DNA of 64,000 nt from Holacanthus passer. Its lineage: Eukaryota; Chordata; Actinopteri; Pomacanthidae. The first letter of the stretch is position 1. Each line of letters opens with the position of its first letter. Under the pieces are notes generated by a model. That model saw only the letters and a list, made by a program, of their open reading frames with translations. It ran no database searches and was not told the DNA's origin. This document shows positions 50,401 to 61,819 of this stretch, one piece after another. The stretch lies in NCBI GenBank assembly GCA_025331565.1, contig JAFREQ010000069.1, forward strand, positions 558,001-622,000, read 5' to 3'. Both the position numbers and the translations under genes were made by a program.

Positions 50401-51677
50401 TGAATCTAATCTAATAGCGGGTTTAATTTGAAACCCACCCACCAATTTATGGTGTGCCTAGGTCTTACACTTTTTGTATGTATTATTATTATTTAATTTC
50501 ACAAGTCATTCTTTTTAGTGATGTCCATATTGCCTTTTTTTAGTATTTGTTTAAACTGTCTTAATAGGAAGTGACTTCCAAATTAATCTACCCAGATTAA
50601 CCTAACACTCATACCCAATGTCATATTTATAAACCAAAAGGACATGACTGTCTCAATCTAATTAAATACTAACTAAATAAAATTGAGATAAACCTTTCAA
50701 GTCAAGTACATTTTATTTATATAGCCTAATGTCACAAATACAAACTTTGCCTGACAGGGCTTGATAATTTGTACAGCATACATGATCGTAGATCTGCTGA
50801 AAATTTGTTGGGCCCCCATTGACTCTTTAACATCATCATCTGTACATTGTGTATGTAACCTGCTGCATCCAAGTTCCCATTAAGTCCAGTGCATACTACA
50901 TGTCAGCTTCATTATTTGGCCAGAGACAAACCTAGTGCTGAACTGAAATATGAATATTCACTGTCACAGATTTTCTGTGTGTTACTTAGTTTGTGGTGCT
51001 TTGATATAGATTTGGATTTTTTCAAATCTATCTTGTCACAACACACGTCATATGTGAGTGTATGTTGAAAGAGAAATTGTCGCTGTAGTCGTTTCTTTCC
51101 AACTGGTCATAATCTTCTCTTACCAGGAACTCTTTCAGTGTATGTATGGTTTGTGGAGTACTGTATTAAGAAATAACTATTTATGATTATACAGTAACTG
51201 TTGCAAGTACAAGAGAACCTACAAGAATACAGATTTGACACAGGGCTTCTCTCTAAGACTGAGCAAAATCAAATAAAAATAAGACTCAATAATGTAGGAA
51301 CAGCCTGAATGAGAGTGGTGTAAACTGATTACCTAAAAGATCAGCAGTCAGTCAAATTGCCAAAGCCGGCTGACATGCAGTGAACGTCTGGGGGTCTTAG
51401 CCTTGCTGGTAAAGCAGTCGTACTGACAGCTAGTCTGGTTGACTCCAGATAGCCAACACTCATACTCAGTGTCATATTTATAAAACAAGACATGGCCATC
51501 TTAATCTACTGAAATACTAACTAAATAAATTTAAGTTAGGCCTTTCAAATCAACTACATTTTATCTATATAGCCCAATATCACAAATAAAAGAAGAGAGG
51601 TTCACTGACGTGATAACATACCTGGGCACCTCCGCGTGCTCCAGCTGGTCATGGTAGTCTTCCTCCACCTGGCACAT
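35449..51677 (-). CDS. ctu2: Cytoplasmic tRNA 2-thiolation protein 2 (Ncs2 family), complete
   Basis: A partner of CTU1 in the cytosolic complex that 2-thiolates wobble uridine (mcm5s2U34) of Lys, Glu and Gln tRNAs, using sulfur carried by URM1. Sixteen coding exons, read on the - strand: 51677-51622, 49891-49817, 47701-47623, 47418-47359, 44897-44837, 44703-44594, 44384-44143, 43704-43569, 43329-43198, 41996-41905, 41670-41573, 40217-40119, 39811-39703, 36241-36175, 35934-35876 and 35509-35449. They give 511 aa (human 515), with every phase joining. Start MCQVEEDY. Zinc-binding pairs C24xxC27 and C43xxC46; PP-loop-like SGGPSSSS at 76-83; GDSCTRLA near 247-254; a Cys-rich C-terminal region (CLLCMC, QCCSS, GGGCCSS, LLCYSC); acidic tail DDGDEGD. 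Introns are long and full of repeats. It lies head to head with rnf166, as in mammals. Confidence 0.95.
37200..38160 (+). pseudogene. Decayed coding-like sequence, origin unassigned
   Basis: Across this stretch the + strand shows successive open segments in shifting frames, broken by many stops and small frame changes. The codon composition (many aromatic, acidic and basic residues) looks more like old protein-coding DNA than like the neighbouring intron. One open piece of about 43 codons starts near 37549. I could not place it in a family: an old mobile-element gene or an integrated viral gene are both possible. It is clearly non-functional. Confidence 0.3.
38366..38720. mobile_element. Remnant of a hAT-type DNA transposon
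   Basis: It opens with 'AGGTGTCAAACTCAGGCCCA' and continues with 'GAGCTGGCCCGCCGGTGTAT' and 'ACTACACATCCCAGAATGCT', a wording typical of hAT-Charlie/ZBED-type elements in fish. The matching other end was not found, and no transposase frame is intact. Confidence 0.4.
44898..47358. other. ctu2 intron 4, no gene; contains a dispersed repeat
   Basis: A 2.5 kb intron between the exons at 47359 and 44897. The segment 46100-46770 has the look of a widespread fish repeat ('AAACTCGGCATGTACATTCA', 'ATGGCGAATGTCCAAGAGCC', 'AATTTCAAGTCAATTGGTCA'). The open frame of 117 codons at 45686-46039 has no family resemblance. Confidence 0.45.
46100..46770 (+). repeat. Dispersed fish repeat in ctu2 intron
   Basis: Recognised by wording only: 'CCCCCTTCATCAGATTTGAG', 'CATTATCCATGATCTGTTTG', 'GGAGCAACTGGACCCACAGT'. 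It ends in (ATAATA)-type sequence near 46763. No coding capacity was seen. Confidence 0.45.
47750..47900 (+). repeat. Short interspersed repeat
   Basis: 'TAGATGCTTTTGTCCAAAGT' GACGTACATC is a module seen at the end of several vertebrate repeats. It lies next to the LINE fragment in the same ctu2 intron. Confidence 0.4.
48164..48957 (-). mobile_element. LINE reverse-transcriptase fragment (Rex1/CR1-L2-like)
   Basis: Read on the - strand, one frame (48957-48598) gives a segment with VWRGLKTISGH. A second frame (48586-48164) gives KARKAAGPDVISPRLLK, VPDLWKTSCVVPVPK, NHFRPVALTSHPMKT and PLQFAYQLGIGVDNAVIYLL. These are the N-terminal fingers motifs of fish non-LTR reverse transcriptases. The catalytic YxDD region and the endonuclease are absent and the frame is broken, so it is dead. 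It lies in ctu2 intron 2, on the same strand as the gene. Confidence 0.85.
49045..49132 (+). repeat. Retroposon 3' tail
   Basis: 'GAATTTCATTGTATAGGGAA' ... 'CTGTGCACATGACAATAAAC' GCTTTGACCTTTGACC is the usual 3' end of a fish LINE/SINE. It points opposite to the reverse-transcriptase fragment, so it is from a separate insertion. Confidence 0.6.
50605..50745 (+). repeat. Local duplication in ctu2 intron 1, copy A
   Basis: It starts 'CACTCATACCCAATGTCATA', includes AAATACTAACTAAATAAA and ends in a 'TTTTATTTATATAGCCTAAT' retroposon tail. It matches copy B about 850 bases downstream. Confidence 0.7.
51455..51592 (+). repeat. Local duplication in ctu2 intron 1, copy B
   Basis: 'CACTCATACTCAGTGTCATA' ... 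AAATACTAACTAAATAAA ... 'TTTTATCTATATAGCCCAAT'. It aligns with copy A throughout, with scattered substitutions, and lies just before ctu2 exon 1. Confidence 0.7.
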
Positions 51678-53961
51678 TAGGAGGACGGCTAACAAGCTAG
51701 CACAGTGCTCTACTACTGAATCTAATCGCCGGGTTTAGTTTGCCTGAATACAGGTATGAAAAACTACTATAGGCAAGACTTGAATCCTAACTTCTTCTTG
51801 AATACTGAGAATCTTTTCACTAACAGCAGGTCCCACTAATTAATGTGAAGCAGCGTTCAGATATACCTGATAATACGACCTCTTTAAAATATCACCGACT
51901 GCTTTATTTTACGATATAATACCGATAAATATTTACTTGATTAACTTTTCTGTAGACAGTCCATCTTGTCCAATCTAAACATGCGTCTAAGTCATGGCTC
52001 TGTTTGATGACGTAGAGGACCTTCTTAATGTTTTATAGCGGTTGGCAAACAACATAAAGATGAGTTACCGCCACCAACTGGCGTGGAGCGTGATTGCAAC
52101 TCAAAGTCTCTCATATTAAAATAAGAAATAGTAAGGAAATGATAAAACAACAACAATTCCAAAGATTTCAATGTTATAATAATTACACGAGATTATTCAT
52201 ATGCTCTCAATCAAATTATCTGAAATAAAAATAGATAGCACTTATAAGATAATGTGTTCCTTTGTTCGTCCCACAATGGGGAAATTTACAGTGTACAGCA
52301 GCAAAGAGGATAGAGTAGATAGATAGTAAATAAGCCATATAAACAGGACAGGCCTAAAAAGTCTGGAACCTCTCTGCAAAATTCCCTATGTTTTAGAAGT
52401 CACTTCTCTCAATCTCACCATAACATCTGAAGTATGTTGTTTTTCATTAATTCATTTGAAGTCTCCTCTTGATCACAAAAATGACAGCTGCCTGTATTAT
52501 GTTTCCCATTTTATTTGACTCTATCTTTAAAAGGTTTGACGATGTATCTATCTGAATACAATACAAAGAGTTACTGGTTACTGTAACCTTTCTTCCTGTC
52601 CATACTAGCCATGAATTATAGCGCTGTAACAAGAGATGGTGAACAAAATCCACAGTCCTCATTGTGTGCAAAAATGCTACTAAAAGCTAATATGAGGTCT
52701 TGGCCTCACATCTTGTCCACCACATTGGCCAGGATATAGCCAGAAATTGGCTGTTGTTGTTCCAAACTTTGTGAAAACATCCAAACCCTGGTGATGTCAT
52801 AGTGGCGTTATCAAGATTTTCTTGCTCCACTTGGAAACAGCTAATTTATAATCCTGTGTTACAAGATGGGGGTGTTTTAAGAAGTGAGGATTTATCAGGT
52901 GGAGAAGGTGAATCAAAAGATGTTATTGAGTTGCTTATATTATGGGAAACATAAGATCCAGTGTTGTGGGAGCTTAACCCATTTCAGGCTTCTGCTGCAT
53001 TGTTTTTCACCATTCTTTTTTGATCTGTTGCAAGTCCCTGAACTTTATTCAATTCAATTCAAAGAACTTTATTTATCCCCGAGGGGCAATTTAAGCAAGG
53101 GAGCTTATGGAGATACAGTACCAAATTAATGGAATACCCCTTTAACAAAACAGGGAGCACAGACATCCAGATGTAAACTATAATACACAAAAAGAGAAGC
53201 CAAGAGAGACAAACACAAGCATGAGGGCTCATGAAAAAAATCAACTGTAATAATGATTATTTATTGTACACATTTGAAGTTATGAAAGAGATTTTCCTTT
53301 CCCCCCTCTACTACTATACTAGTAGGCTGTGATGATATAAATTTGTTCCACTTGGTTTCAATTGCTTTGACAAGACGTTATATATAATAAATAAATGATC
53401 ATAATCATAATGTATGAAAAGGCGAGGTTCTCTTTCATTCAGGACTTTTGGCCCGGTCCGCTAACAGCTCACAACTGGCCTCTGGGATTGTAGTTCCACA
53501 GACACAGAGTGCTGTAAGTAAACAGACGGGAGGACTTCAAGTCCCATTAAGCAAAGCGCGTGCAGGTTTCGTTGGAGCATCTCTCCTTGTTCGCGAGCGT
53601 CCACTGGCCAGCAGTGCTGATCTGACAAGCAGGTGGATGCAGCTTCAGCTGGTCTCTTGGAGTTTAGAGATCCATGGTTTTTATCCAGGTCATCCTCGTA
53701 GCACCGAGCCGACACTCGCCAACGAGCGCTGCTCCCAATGTTTACTTCTCCGGCATGTCTTCTCCAGACACGGGAGAGTGATGCTCTGCTTTGTTGAGGA
53801 TCATTTAATGACGAGCAGATAGAAAAGCCACCATGTTTATACGGGTTATCTTCAAACTGCTGTACGGATAATGCACTAGCTCACCGCTGTGAGAACAGTC
53901 GGACAGCTTCCTCTCTCGGCCAACGAGCTGTTGTCGACAACCGCAGATCGTCTCCGGCTCC
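51678..53961. other. Shared upstream region between ctu2 and rnf166
   Basis: A 2.3 kb divergent spacer. It holds a retroposon tail at about 52245-52325 (TCGTCCCACAATGGGGAAAT) and another at about 53045-53095 (TTCAATTCAAAGAACTTTAT). The last 100-500 bases before 53962 are GC-rich and likely contain the rnf166 promoter and 5'UTR. No exon is recognised elsewhere. Confidence 0.5.
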
Positions 53962-56900
53962 ATGATGGCGATGTTTCGGAGCTTTGTCTCGGCGAGCACC
54001 CAGCTCCGCCAGCAGCAGCAGCCGCAGCAGCCGCAGCCCGGCTCCGGCTCCGGTTCGCTGGCTGCCCCGGCGGAGGGCATCGAGAGCCAGTTCTCCTGTC
54101 CCATCTGCCTGGAGGTCTACCATAAACCCGTCAACATCGCCAGCTGTGCTCACACGTAAAGTAGCTGCTTCTTGTCGGTTGTGTGTTCTTGTGTGTGGAC
54201 ATACAGAAAGTTGCTTTGTTTCATAGAAGCAGGCAACTTCGGTTTGAATATATGTTGTACTATGTGTTTATAACAGCAGAGTTCATTTGCCTTACACTGT
54301 TAATTTGTTTAATTTATTTGCCGTTTCAAACATCTGTCAGCAGCCTCACCAGGCAAAGGTACTGTCATACACCTACTGATGCTCAGTCCGTCACCACAGG
54401 GCTCATACTCAGGCTATGGAAGAGAGCGTCAGAAACACCAGGAGACTATTGCACGGAGTTACTTAACCTTTCAGTTCATGTGAACACACATCAGAGAGCA
54501 CTCACACGTTGATTTTCACTCTGTCAAGTGTCCTTAAATTGGTCACAATTCTTCGACGTACATTGACATGCCGATGGAACAGCCATTGGGGTTCAGTATC
54601 TTGCCCAACTCCACTCCACTCGACTCCACTTATTTTCTGTGTTTATGTAGAACGAATATTGTTCAGTATATCATTATCAAATTTATGAAACTTCAACTGA
54701 ACATTGTCAGCTTCAGAACAAGTTACTATTTCAGCCACTCAATAGTAAATCATTATGTTGTGTCTGAAACCTAGCAGAAACCTTCATATTTTACCTGTAT
54801 TGCTGGTGCTAATTTCCCATCCTGCTTCAAAAGTTCAGTATTGGCAGTGCTATGCATTTACACATATGATTTTAGCTGTACACCCCACCTGGCCTGTGTT
54901 GACTCACATTGACTTGTAGACATTATCTATCAACACTGTTTTTTCCCCAAAGTGCACCAATCACTACAGCTTTTGTGAATTGATCTACAAATCCCAAATG
55001 GAATTTTCATTATTTATGATTCAGTGTGTAAAACTGTGGCAGTGTGCCACAGATATTTCACAGGTCAAAGTCCATAACATAACCCTTTCTAGGTTTGTGG
55101 CACTCTGTGCCTCTTGGTTGAGAGGGCTGGAAAATAGATGTCTTTTATTATGCTTAGATAGTTCAGAAAACACTATATTTTAATAGAAAGATACAAAATC
55201 ACCTGTGTGCCTTATTTGACATATGTTAAGCCCATCCTCCTGTGTGCAGCAGGAGCATGGTGTTTGGGTAGATAATATATACTTGTATTTATTATCAAGT
55301 TATTTAATTAATCAACAGAACATACAGCTACAACTTTTATATTTTAGTGACAGTTCTCAAAACATTACTCTATGTACTGGGTATGAGAGAGACAGAGGCA
55401 GATACTTTTTTGACACCTTTACTCAAACACAGATTTGGTAGGGTGCAGGAGTAATGTTGCTACCTCCCGCTGCAGAGATCCAGACTTGATTCCCAGTAGT
55501 GTTATCTCAGGCTTGAGAGTGTGTTCCAGTAAACACTAGTGGGAAGCTCCTCACTGATAGGTGACATCATCTGACACAGAGGTAGCACCTGTCTGTCTGC
55601 AGCCCTCCAGAGCCCCCAGTTGACTGCAGTGGAGAAAACAAGGCCAAAATTCCACAAAAATGAGTTAAAATCCAAGCTGTCAGTCGTCACACACAGATTA
55701 AAAGTGAATGTTGTCACTCTGCATGTTGGCAGACTCAAGTGCAAGAGAGATTTGATGACAGGATCGGGCTGCAATACCAAAAACATCTTTAACAGAAAAC
55801 TGGATGCTTGTACCTCTGTTGTTATGTTTGAGAGCTCCAGTCTGTGTTGTTTCTTGTTTCTTAACTTGCTCATATAATGATTTATACCTTTATGAGGGGA
55901 GGATCTAAGACCACTTTTAGGGAAGTAAATGGTGGCTTGTGTCTTGTGAAATGTGTAACTGATGGGATAATGACATTATCAGCTCCTGCCATCGCAGGCA
56001 TCTTACTTTATATCAAATTGTATTTGAGAGGAGTTAGCCAGAGGGGTGTATTTCTAATCTGTCTCAGTCTGGAGCTGAAAAGAACAACAAAGAGCAGAAG
56101 AGACCTTGGTTAACCTCAGTTCTATTTCTAGTTAAAGGGAAAATGCAGCTATTTTTACTCCTCTGCTGCTGATGGGGATAGATGAAACTTCAGGAATCAC
56201 TGGCACTAATGCTCGCTTTTCACTGGCCCATACATGCACACAACTATGGAGCGAAACAGTTTGTCTCCAGCTAAAGCTCTGTCATCTGTCAAATACTTTT
56301 GACTGAACAGATCCTTTTCACTCAGTTTCAGTCACAACCCAAGCATTCCTTACAGAAAGGCAGATTCTGTGTGTTGTCCTGTATTTTCAGACATTTACTC
56401 ACTTCACCATTTTGAAGTGAACTTGGATGAATTCAGCAGTCTTATCTCTGATTTCTACAATAAAGAATCCGGAAAATGGTAGAATTCTAATCTCACAAGT
56501 GAGGCCTGAGGTGAACCCACTGCTTAAGCTCATGGGTATTGCGGTTTTTAATGGGCAACATGTAGCAAAGTGATATGGCAGGAACATAGTTGATACCTTT
56601 ATAGCCATAACATAACCCTATATTATCAGTTAGTGAGAATTTTTATAGCTGATTAATTGTTTATAAATACTTTTTTTTAAAAAGCTAACATTTGTTGGTA
56701 TCAGCTTCTCAAAGTGAGGATTTCAACTTTTTTTTTATTTGTTTAGTCCAGTTTAGAAATTGAATGCCTTGTCTTTCTTATTGTTGGTCTGACTGGAAAA
56801 GTCATTTGAAGACATCACTTCAGGCTCTGGTAATGTCAACTTGTCGTTACTTTTGATATTCAGTTGATTCGTGTGAATGATTGGTGACAAACTGATAGGA

Positions 56901-59900
56901 AATGAGCACTAACCTATCTATCGTAAAGGTTAGAGAGGGGCAGTGCTTTCCCCTCCCTCATTAGCATCACTGTGGTTCCCTTGAGCAAGAACCTAACCTT
57001 TACTCCCCTGCTGTTTGTCGTCTGCTGTTCCAGGTTCTGTGGGGAGTGTCTGCAGCCATGTCTTCAGGTGACCTCGCCCCTCTGCCCTCTCTGTCGTGTG
57101 CCCTTTGACCCCAAGAAAGTTGAGCGCTCCTCCAGTGTAGAGAAGCAGCTTGCCTCATACAAAGCACCCTGCAGGGGCTGTAGCAAGAAGGTACTCACTG
57201 ACCAGTCATCACCCACATTCCAAAATCATAGGTGCAACTCTCCATTATGTGTGTATTTTTATTATTTGGTACATAAATAAATAATCATATTGTCATGGTC
57301 TGGTATAACTCATATACACTAATATGAGAATACAGTGCACATTATATTTTATTTTTGCAGCATATTATTTATTTATTTATTATTTATTTCACAGCTGCTG
57401 TAAGTAAATTGTGATGCCCTGAGGTGCAAAACAAACAAATGAACAAAAGGTAAAAGAAAGTAAAATTAACCAAATAATAACATAACTTTGCAAGAACACA
57501 TTATTGGCAAAACAAATCTATAAAAGAAAAACACGTAGGCCTATTGTTGATTGACATAAAGTGACATAAAGGTTGAATAATGAATATATTTAATATTTTG
57601 AAAGTTATGTTTTACTTGTGTCTGTTCAGCTTGCAGGTTAGCCAGATGTTTTAAATCGTGATTGGAATGTAAACTGTGTTGGAGATGTGGCTGTATGGAC
57701 AGAACAGCTGATCAGTCTGAGTCAGTTTGATCCTCTATGTCAGTGTTTTTCAACCTTTTTTGAGCCAAGGTACATTTTTTTCATTGAAAAAAATCACAAG
57801 GCACACCACCAACCAAAAATGTTAAAAAAATGAAACTCTGTAGCCTATTTTAACAATATAAAGTCATTCTTGTCAAAGTGTCGAATAGGAATCAAATAAA
57901 CACAAAGAAAAAGGTCTTTTATGATCTTTTATATTTCTTGTGCAGTGCAGTTTTCAAAAAATGTTTTTTAGACCAATTAGGTGAAATTGTATAATTTCCC
58001 ACGGCACACCCGATGATCTCTCACGGCACACTAGTGTGCCGCGGCACAGTGGTTGAAAAACACTGCTCTATGTAGACGCTGTTGTGACAAAATGAACTCA
58101 CACCTACAAAGTGGAGCTTTTATTCCTGTATACCTGTTGTTGATATATAATCATAGCACTGTGTGTCTGTGTGTGTTCAGTTGAGCAGTATGCTCTTTAG
58201 CAGCCACATTAGTAGTTCCTTCTTTCTTTTTGGCTGGCTGGTAGTGGGCGGGGCTTATCAATTAACCTGGTGGTCCCAGGTGTGATAAGACTTCTGGGTA
58301 ACAATGTCCAGAACTAATTTTGGCACTGAACAACTGTGAGCAACTGTGAGAGTGAGAGACTCGACAACAACAAAACTTGAACAAGAACTTTCCTACTGAC
58401 ACTGTCTGGCCTGGCCACTTCTAGCTGCTAATACTGACCTGAAAGTATGTCTGCACAGCCTACTGCCAGCCAGCTTTCTCTTCTAAATGCACACTTTATG
58501 AAGAGTGAGAAACAAACTGCCAGTCATTCCCGTCACCATGTGTGTGTTCTCAGGTGGCTCTGGTAAAGATGAGGTCCCACATTGCTTCCTGTTCTAAAGT
58601 GCAGGAGCAGATTGCCAACTGTCCCAAGTTTGTCCCTGTGGTGCCCACCTCCCAACCTATACCAAGGTACACACACTCTGACCACGTCCATGCTTAGCTG
58701 CAAAAACACCATATGTTCACGTTAGCATTTTTCATAAAACTCCCTAGCCTTTTTGTAGCCAGCAACTACAGCTCCCATGAGTCCCAGTCGTAGAGGTGCT
58801 ATCAGAGCCTCATTAGCCTTGTCAGTTGTTGAATTTAAACAAAATTATCATTGTTTATTCCTTTAGTAGAGGCACCTACTGAGTCACAACTAAGTAAACT
58901 CATGTGTAAATCATAAAATATTTGATGTACACTGTCAGTCATTAGAGGCCAGCATCAATAAAATGCCAAGACCAGTTGGTAGGATCGAATGAGCTTCTAC
59001 AAACTTGTGATAATTATTTTTGTTTATGTGTGTTATGTATGTGTATGTTCCATATGTAGCAATATTCCGAACCGGTCAACATTTGTGTGTCCGTTCTGTG
59101 GGGCCAGAAACTTGGACCAGCAGGAACTGGTGAAGCACTGTATGGACAACCACCGTAATGACCCTAATAAAGTGGTAAGAGACTACTCTGTAATGTACTA
59201 GATTACTCTCTCTCTCTGACATTCTTACTGCTTTCTATTGTTTGCTCTCTAACATTAGCATAACAGAGAAAAAAGAGGGAGAGTGATAAAAATCAGAACA
59301 TTCAGTCTGCAATCAGACATAAGTTCTTGTGATTGTTTGGTTGAAATGGGCCATTACAATATAAATTACTCTTATGTGTGTTGATGGCCCTGATCTTCTT
59401 ACTCATTTCACCGTGTGGAAGAAAGTTGAAGTAAATCAGCAGCATACTTTAAAGACTCTAGTTGTACAATGAAGAACCAGAATTGTATGGATCCACAAGG
59501 GGCAGGACCAAATAAGGCCCACCCCCAGTGATGGTGGTATTATCTGAACCGATAGGGTCAAAACCCTGCTGTCATGTTCAAGTCACTGTTTGATACACAT
59601 GCATGTGAATATCTTATGAGCTATGGAAGTAACTTGACTTAAACTAAGCTGTGTGTTTCTCTCTCCAGGTGTGTCCGGTGTGTTCAGCCATGCCATGGGG
59701 AGACCCCAGCTATAAGAGCTCCAACTTCCTCCAGCATCTCCTCCACAGACACAAGTTCTCTTATGACACCTTTGTTGTAAGTCCAGTGCTGTCTTTTACT
59801 CATTTGTTGTCTTTTGAATATTATTTTTAACTTCTGCTGACAGGAAATCAAATAATTTTAACAATGCTAAAACACCATAATTCTCTCACTTCCTCTTGAG

Positions 59901-60354
59901 TGATATCTCTCTAGTCAGAGAGTCTTGGTTTTATTTGTCCAGGTATGTATCCAGTGATGTTGATGTGTGAAAATGAGTTTCAGATCCTCAACAGTATGCT
60001 CAAAGAAACTTTTTTCATTTTAACCTAAACAAAATCGAGGAGTGTATCTTTAGAGTTATTTTGATTAATCTAAGTGTAAGAGTTGTGTAAGGCCACTGAC
60101 AAAAAAATGCTCTCATGGTTCACAGTATGTATAGCCACATAAAATTACATTTATTTAGCACCAACAAAATACAAATTTCCCATGGATTAGTCTCCTTAAG
60201 TAAAGGATGGTCAATTGTCAGTCACAGTCTTTTGATTAGGGTTTGTGTGTTTTGCAGTGACTAGCAGCTGTTTTTTGCATTTTGTCAGGACTACAGCATT
60301 GATGAAGAGGCAGCACTGCAGGCAGCTCTGGCACTGTCACTGGCTGAAAACTGA
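53962..60354 (+). CDS. rnf166: RING finger protein 166 (E3 ubiquitin ligase), complete
   Basis: An E3 ubiquitin ligase of the RNF114/125/138/166 family; the mammalian protein acts in xenophagy and antiviral signalling. Exons: 53962-54155, 57034-57190, 58554-58666, 59060-59174, 59669-59776 and 60289-60354 (TGA 60352-60354). Starting at the first or second ATG gives 250 or 249 aa (human 237). The second ATG (53965, MAMFRS) matches the mammalian start. The RING is C3HC4 (CPIC at 46-49, CAHTFCGEC, CPLC). A C2HC finger (CRGC...HIASC), then two C2H2-type fingers (CPFCGARN..., CPVCSAMPWG...) follow, and a ubiquitin-interacting motif (EEAALQAALALSL) ends the protein. The N-terminal linker carries an extra Gln/Pro/Gly-Ser stretch compared with mammals. 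Confidence 0.96.
54009..54060 (+). repeat. CAG/CCG trinucleotide-like run in rnf166 exon 1
   Basis: Imperfect CAG CAG CAG CCG CAG CAG CCG CAG followed by GGC/TCC repeats encodes a Gln-Pro and Gly-Ser stretch. It explains why the protein is longer than its mammalian counterpart. Confidence 0.7.
54156..57033. other. rnf166 intron 1
   Basis: A 2.9 kb intron with no recognised exon, RNA gene or clear transposon. Open frames inside it (for example 54183-54512 and 55502-55873) show no family resemblance. Confidence 0.5.
57741..58065. mobile_element. hAT-type MITE with perfect 8-bp target duplication
   Basis: A 325-bp element with terminal inverted repeats CAGTGTTTTTCAACC and GGTTGAAAAACACTG (perfect over 15 bases). 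It is flanked on both sides by CTCTATGT (57733-57740 and 58066-58073), the 8-bp target duplication expected of the hAT superfamily. The interior is AT-rich with no transposase, so it is non-autonomous. The subterminal 'CACGGCACAC' repeats are typical. It lies in rnf166 intron 2. Confidence 0.95.
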
Positions 60355-61794
60355 CAACAGTCACACCAACACCATCTCACCGTTAGCACCAACTCCACCA
60401 TTACTGCACTGCTGCTGTTCCTCCATGGCTCAGAAGGTATCATCCAGCCAACAGACACACCTGACCCAGCCAGATTCAGTCTCTCACTTCTTTTTCACAC
60501 TAAGTATGTTTTTCCTGGTGTAGCAATACAGACAGTTTGCTACACTATGAAACAACAGCCGTTTGGAGGTATCTTCTCTGCTTCATTTCAATGTCATGTT
60601 CTGAAGACAATTGGACTGGATCCAGTGACCATATCAAGATAAGATACATTAAAAACCCATCACACACTGACAGCCTCCAGCTTGGAAACAGTCCCTCCAA
60701 TCACAGCTTCAGTTCAGCTGCCATCTTGACCATCACAGCATGAAGGGCTACCTCCATGGAAAAATGTCTCGTCTGTGAGTATGAAAAATCCTCAAGCCTG
60801 CTGACTCTAAAACCCTCATCAGTGGTTCAGGTCTCACTCGCCAGGAAGTCATGACTGCTGGCACTTGCTGTGAGTAACTTGCTCAGTCTGAGATAGTGAG
60901 CGGGGACACAGACTCCAGTTTCTTCTACAGAGTGGTTTGCAGTGATGAAGTTTGACAAGCCAAATTCATTTTTTTTGATGAGTTACTGCACAGTAGCCAG
61001 CCCAAAAGAGCTAATTAGGAAGCATTTGCGATTTTGCAATGACCAAATTAAAATATAAATCACAATGAATCAGTAGCTGCTCTATGCATCAGTATGTGGT
61101 ATTTTGCACTTACCAGACAAAACAAAATCCTATTAGTTAGAAAAGCAGCACTGGCATTCACAAAAGAAGAGTTTATCCTGACCATCTTCTAATGGTCATG
61201 GCCAATAGGTTAGAGATAAGGAACCCTCATAGATGGCACCAGAACTTTATGAATGGAGAAGTAAAAATTTCATGGATTTTCATGTCACAAAGGAAATTTC
61301 TCTCTCCTTCATTTATCAGACCTTATAGTGTCACTGGTGACCCGATGGTCCACCCTGAGCTCGGTTTGTCAATCCTTAAGTAGATTATGAATATTCTGCT
61401 AGCACTGTTTGACATTGCACTTGTGACAGACAATTTATTTAGAGAGACTCTGGAGAGGATGCACAGACTGACAGGTGTCCCTGTAACATTATATCGAGAA
61501 AAATATCATAAACAGAGTGTTGAGTAGCTGCAACAGAATATATGTTACAATATGATACATTGAAGTATAAATATAATACTGACAGATCATAGGAGTATTT
61601 TAAAATATGTTAAGATCAGCATTGTTAATCTAAAGTAAGATCACTGTTAAGTTGCTCAACTTAACTTAAGTATGAATAGGAATATAGTGTGTAGGGCTTG
61701 AAATTCCTATGAGCTGGAGATTGTATATTTGTGTTGATTTTTACTTATTCTATTTTGTTGTTATTTCCTATGCACACAGAAATGAAATTTGTTA

Positions 61795-61800
61795 AATAAA
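61795..61800 (+). terminator. rnf166: rnf166 polyadenylation signal AATAAA
   Basis: GTTAAATAAACC lies about 1.44 kb after the stop codon and is the first well-placed canonical signal seen, so the 3'UTR is long. Confidence 0.6.
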
Positions 61801-61819
61801 CCATTAAAGAAGTGAAATA

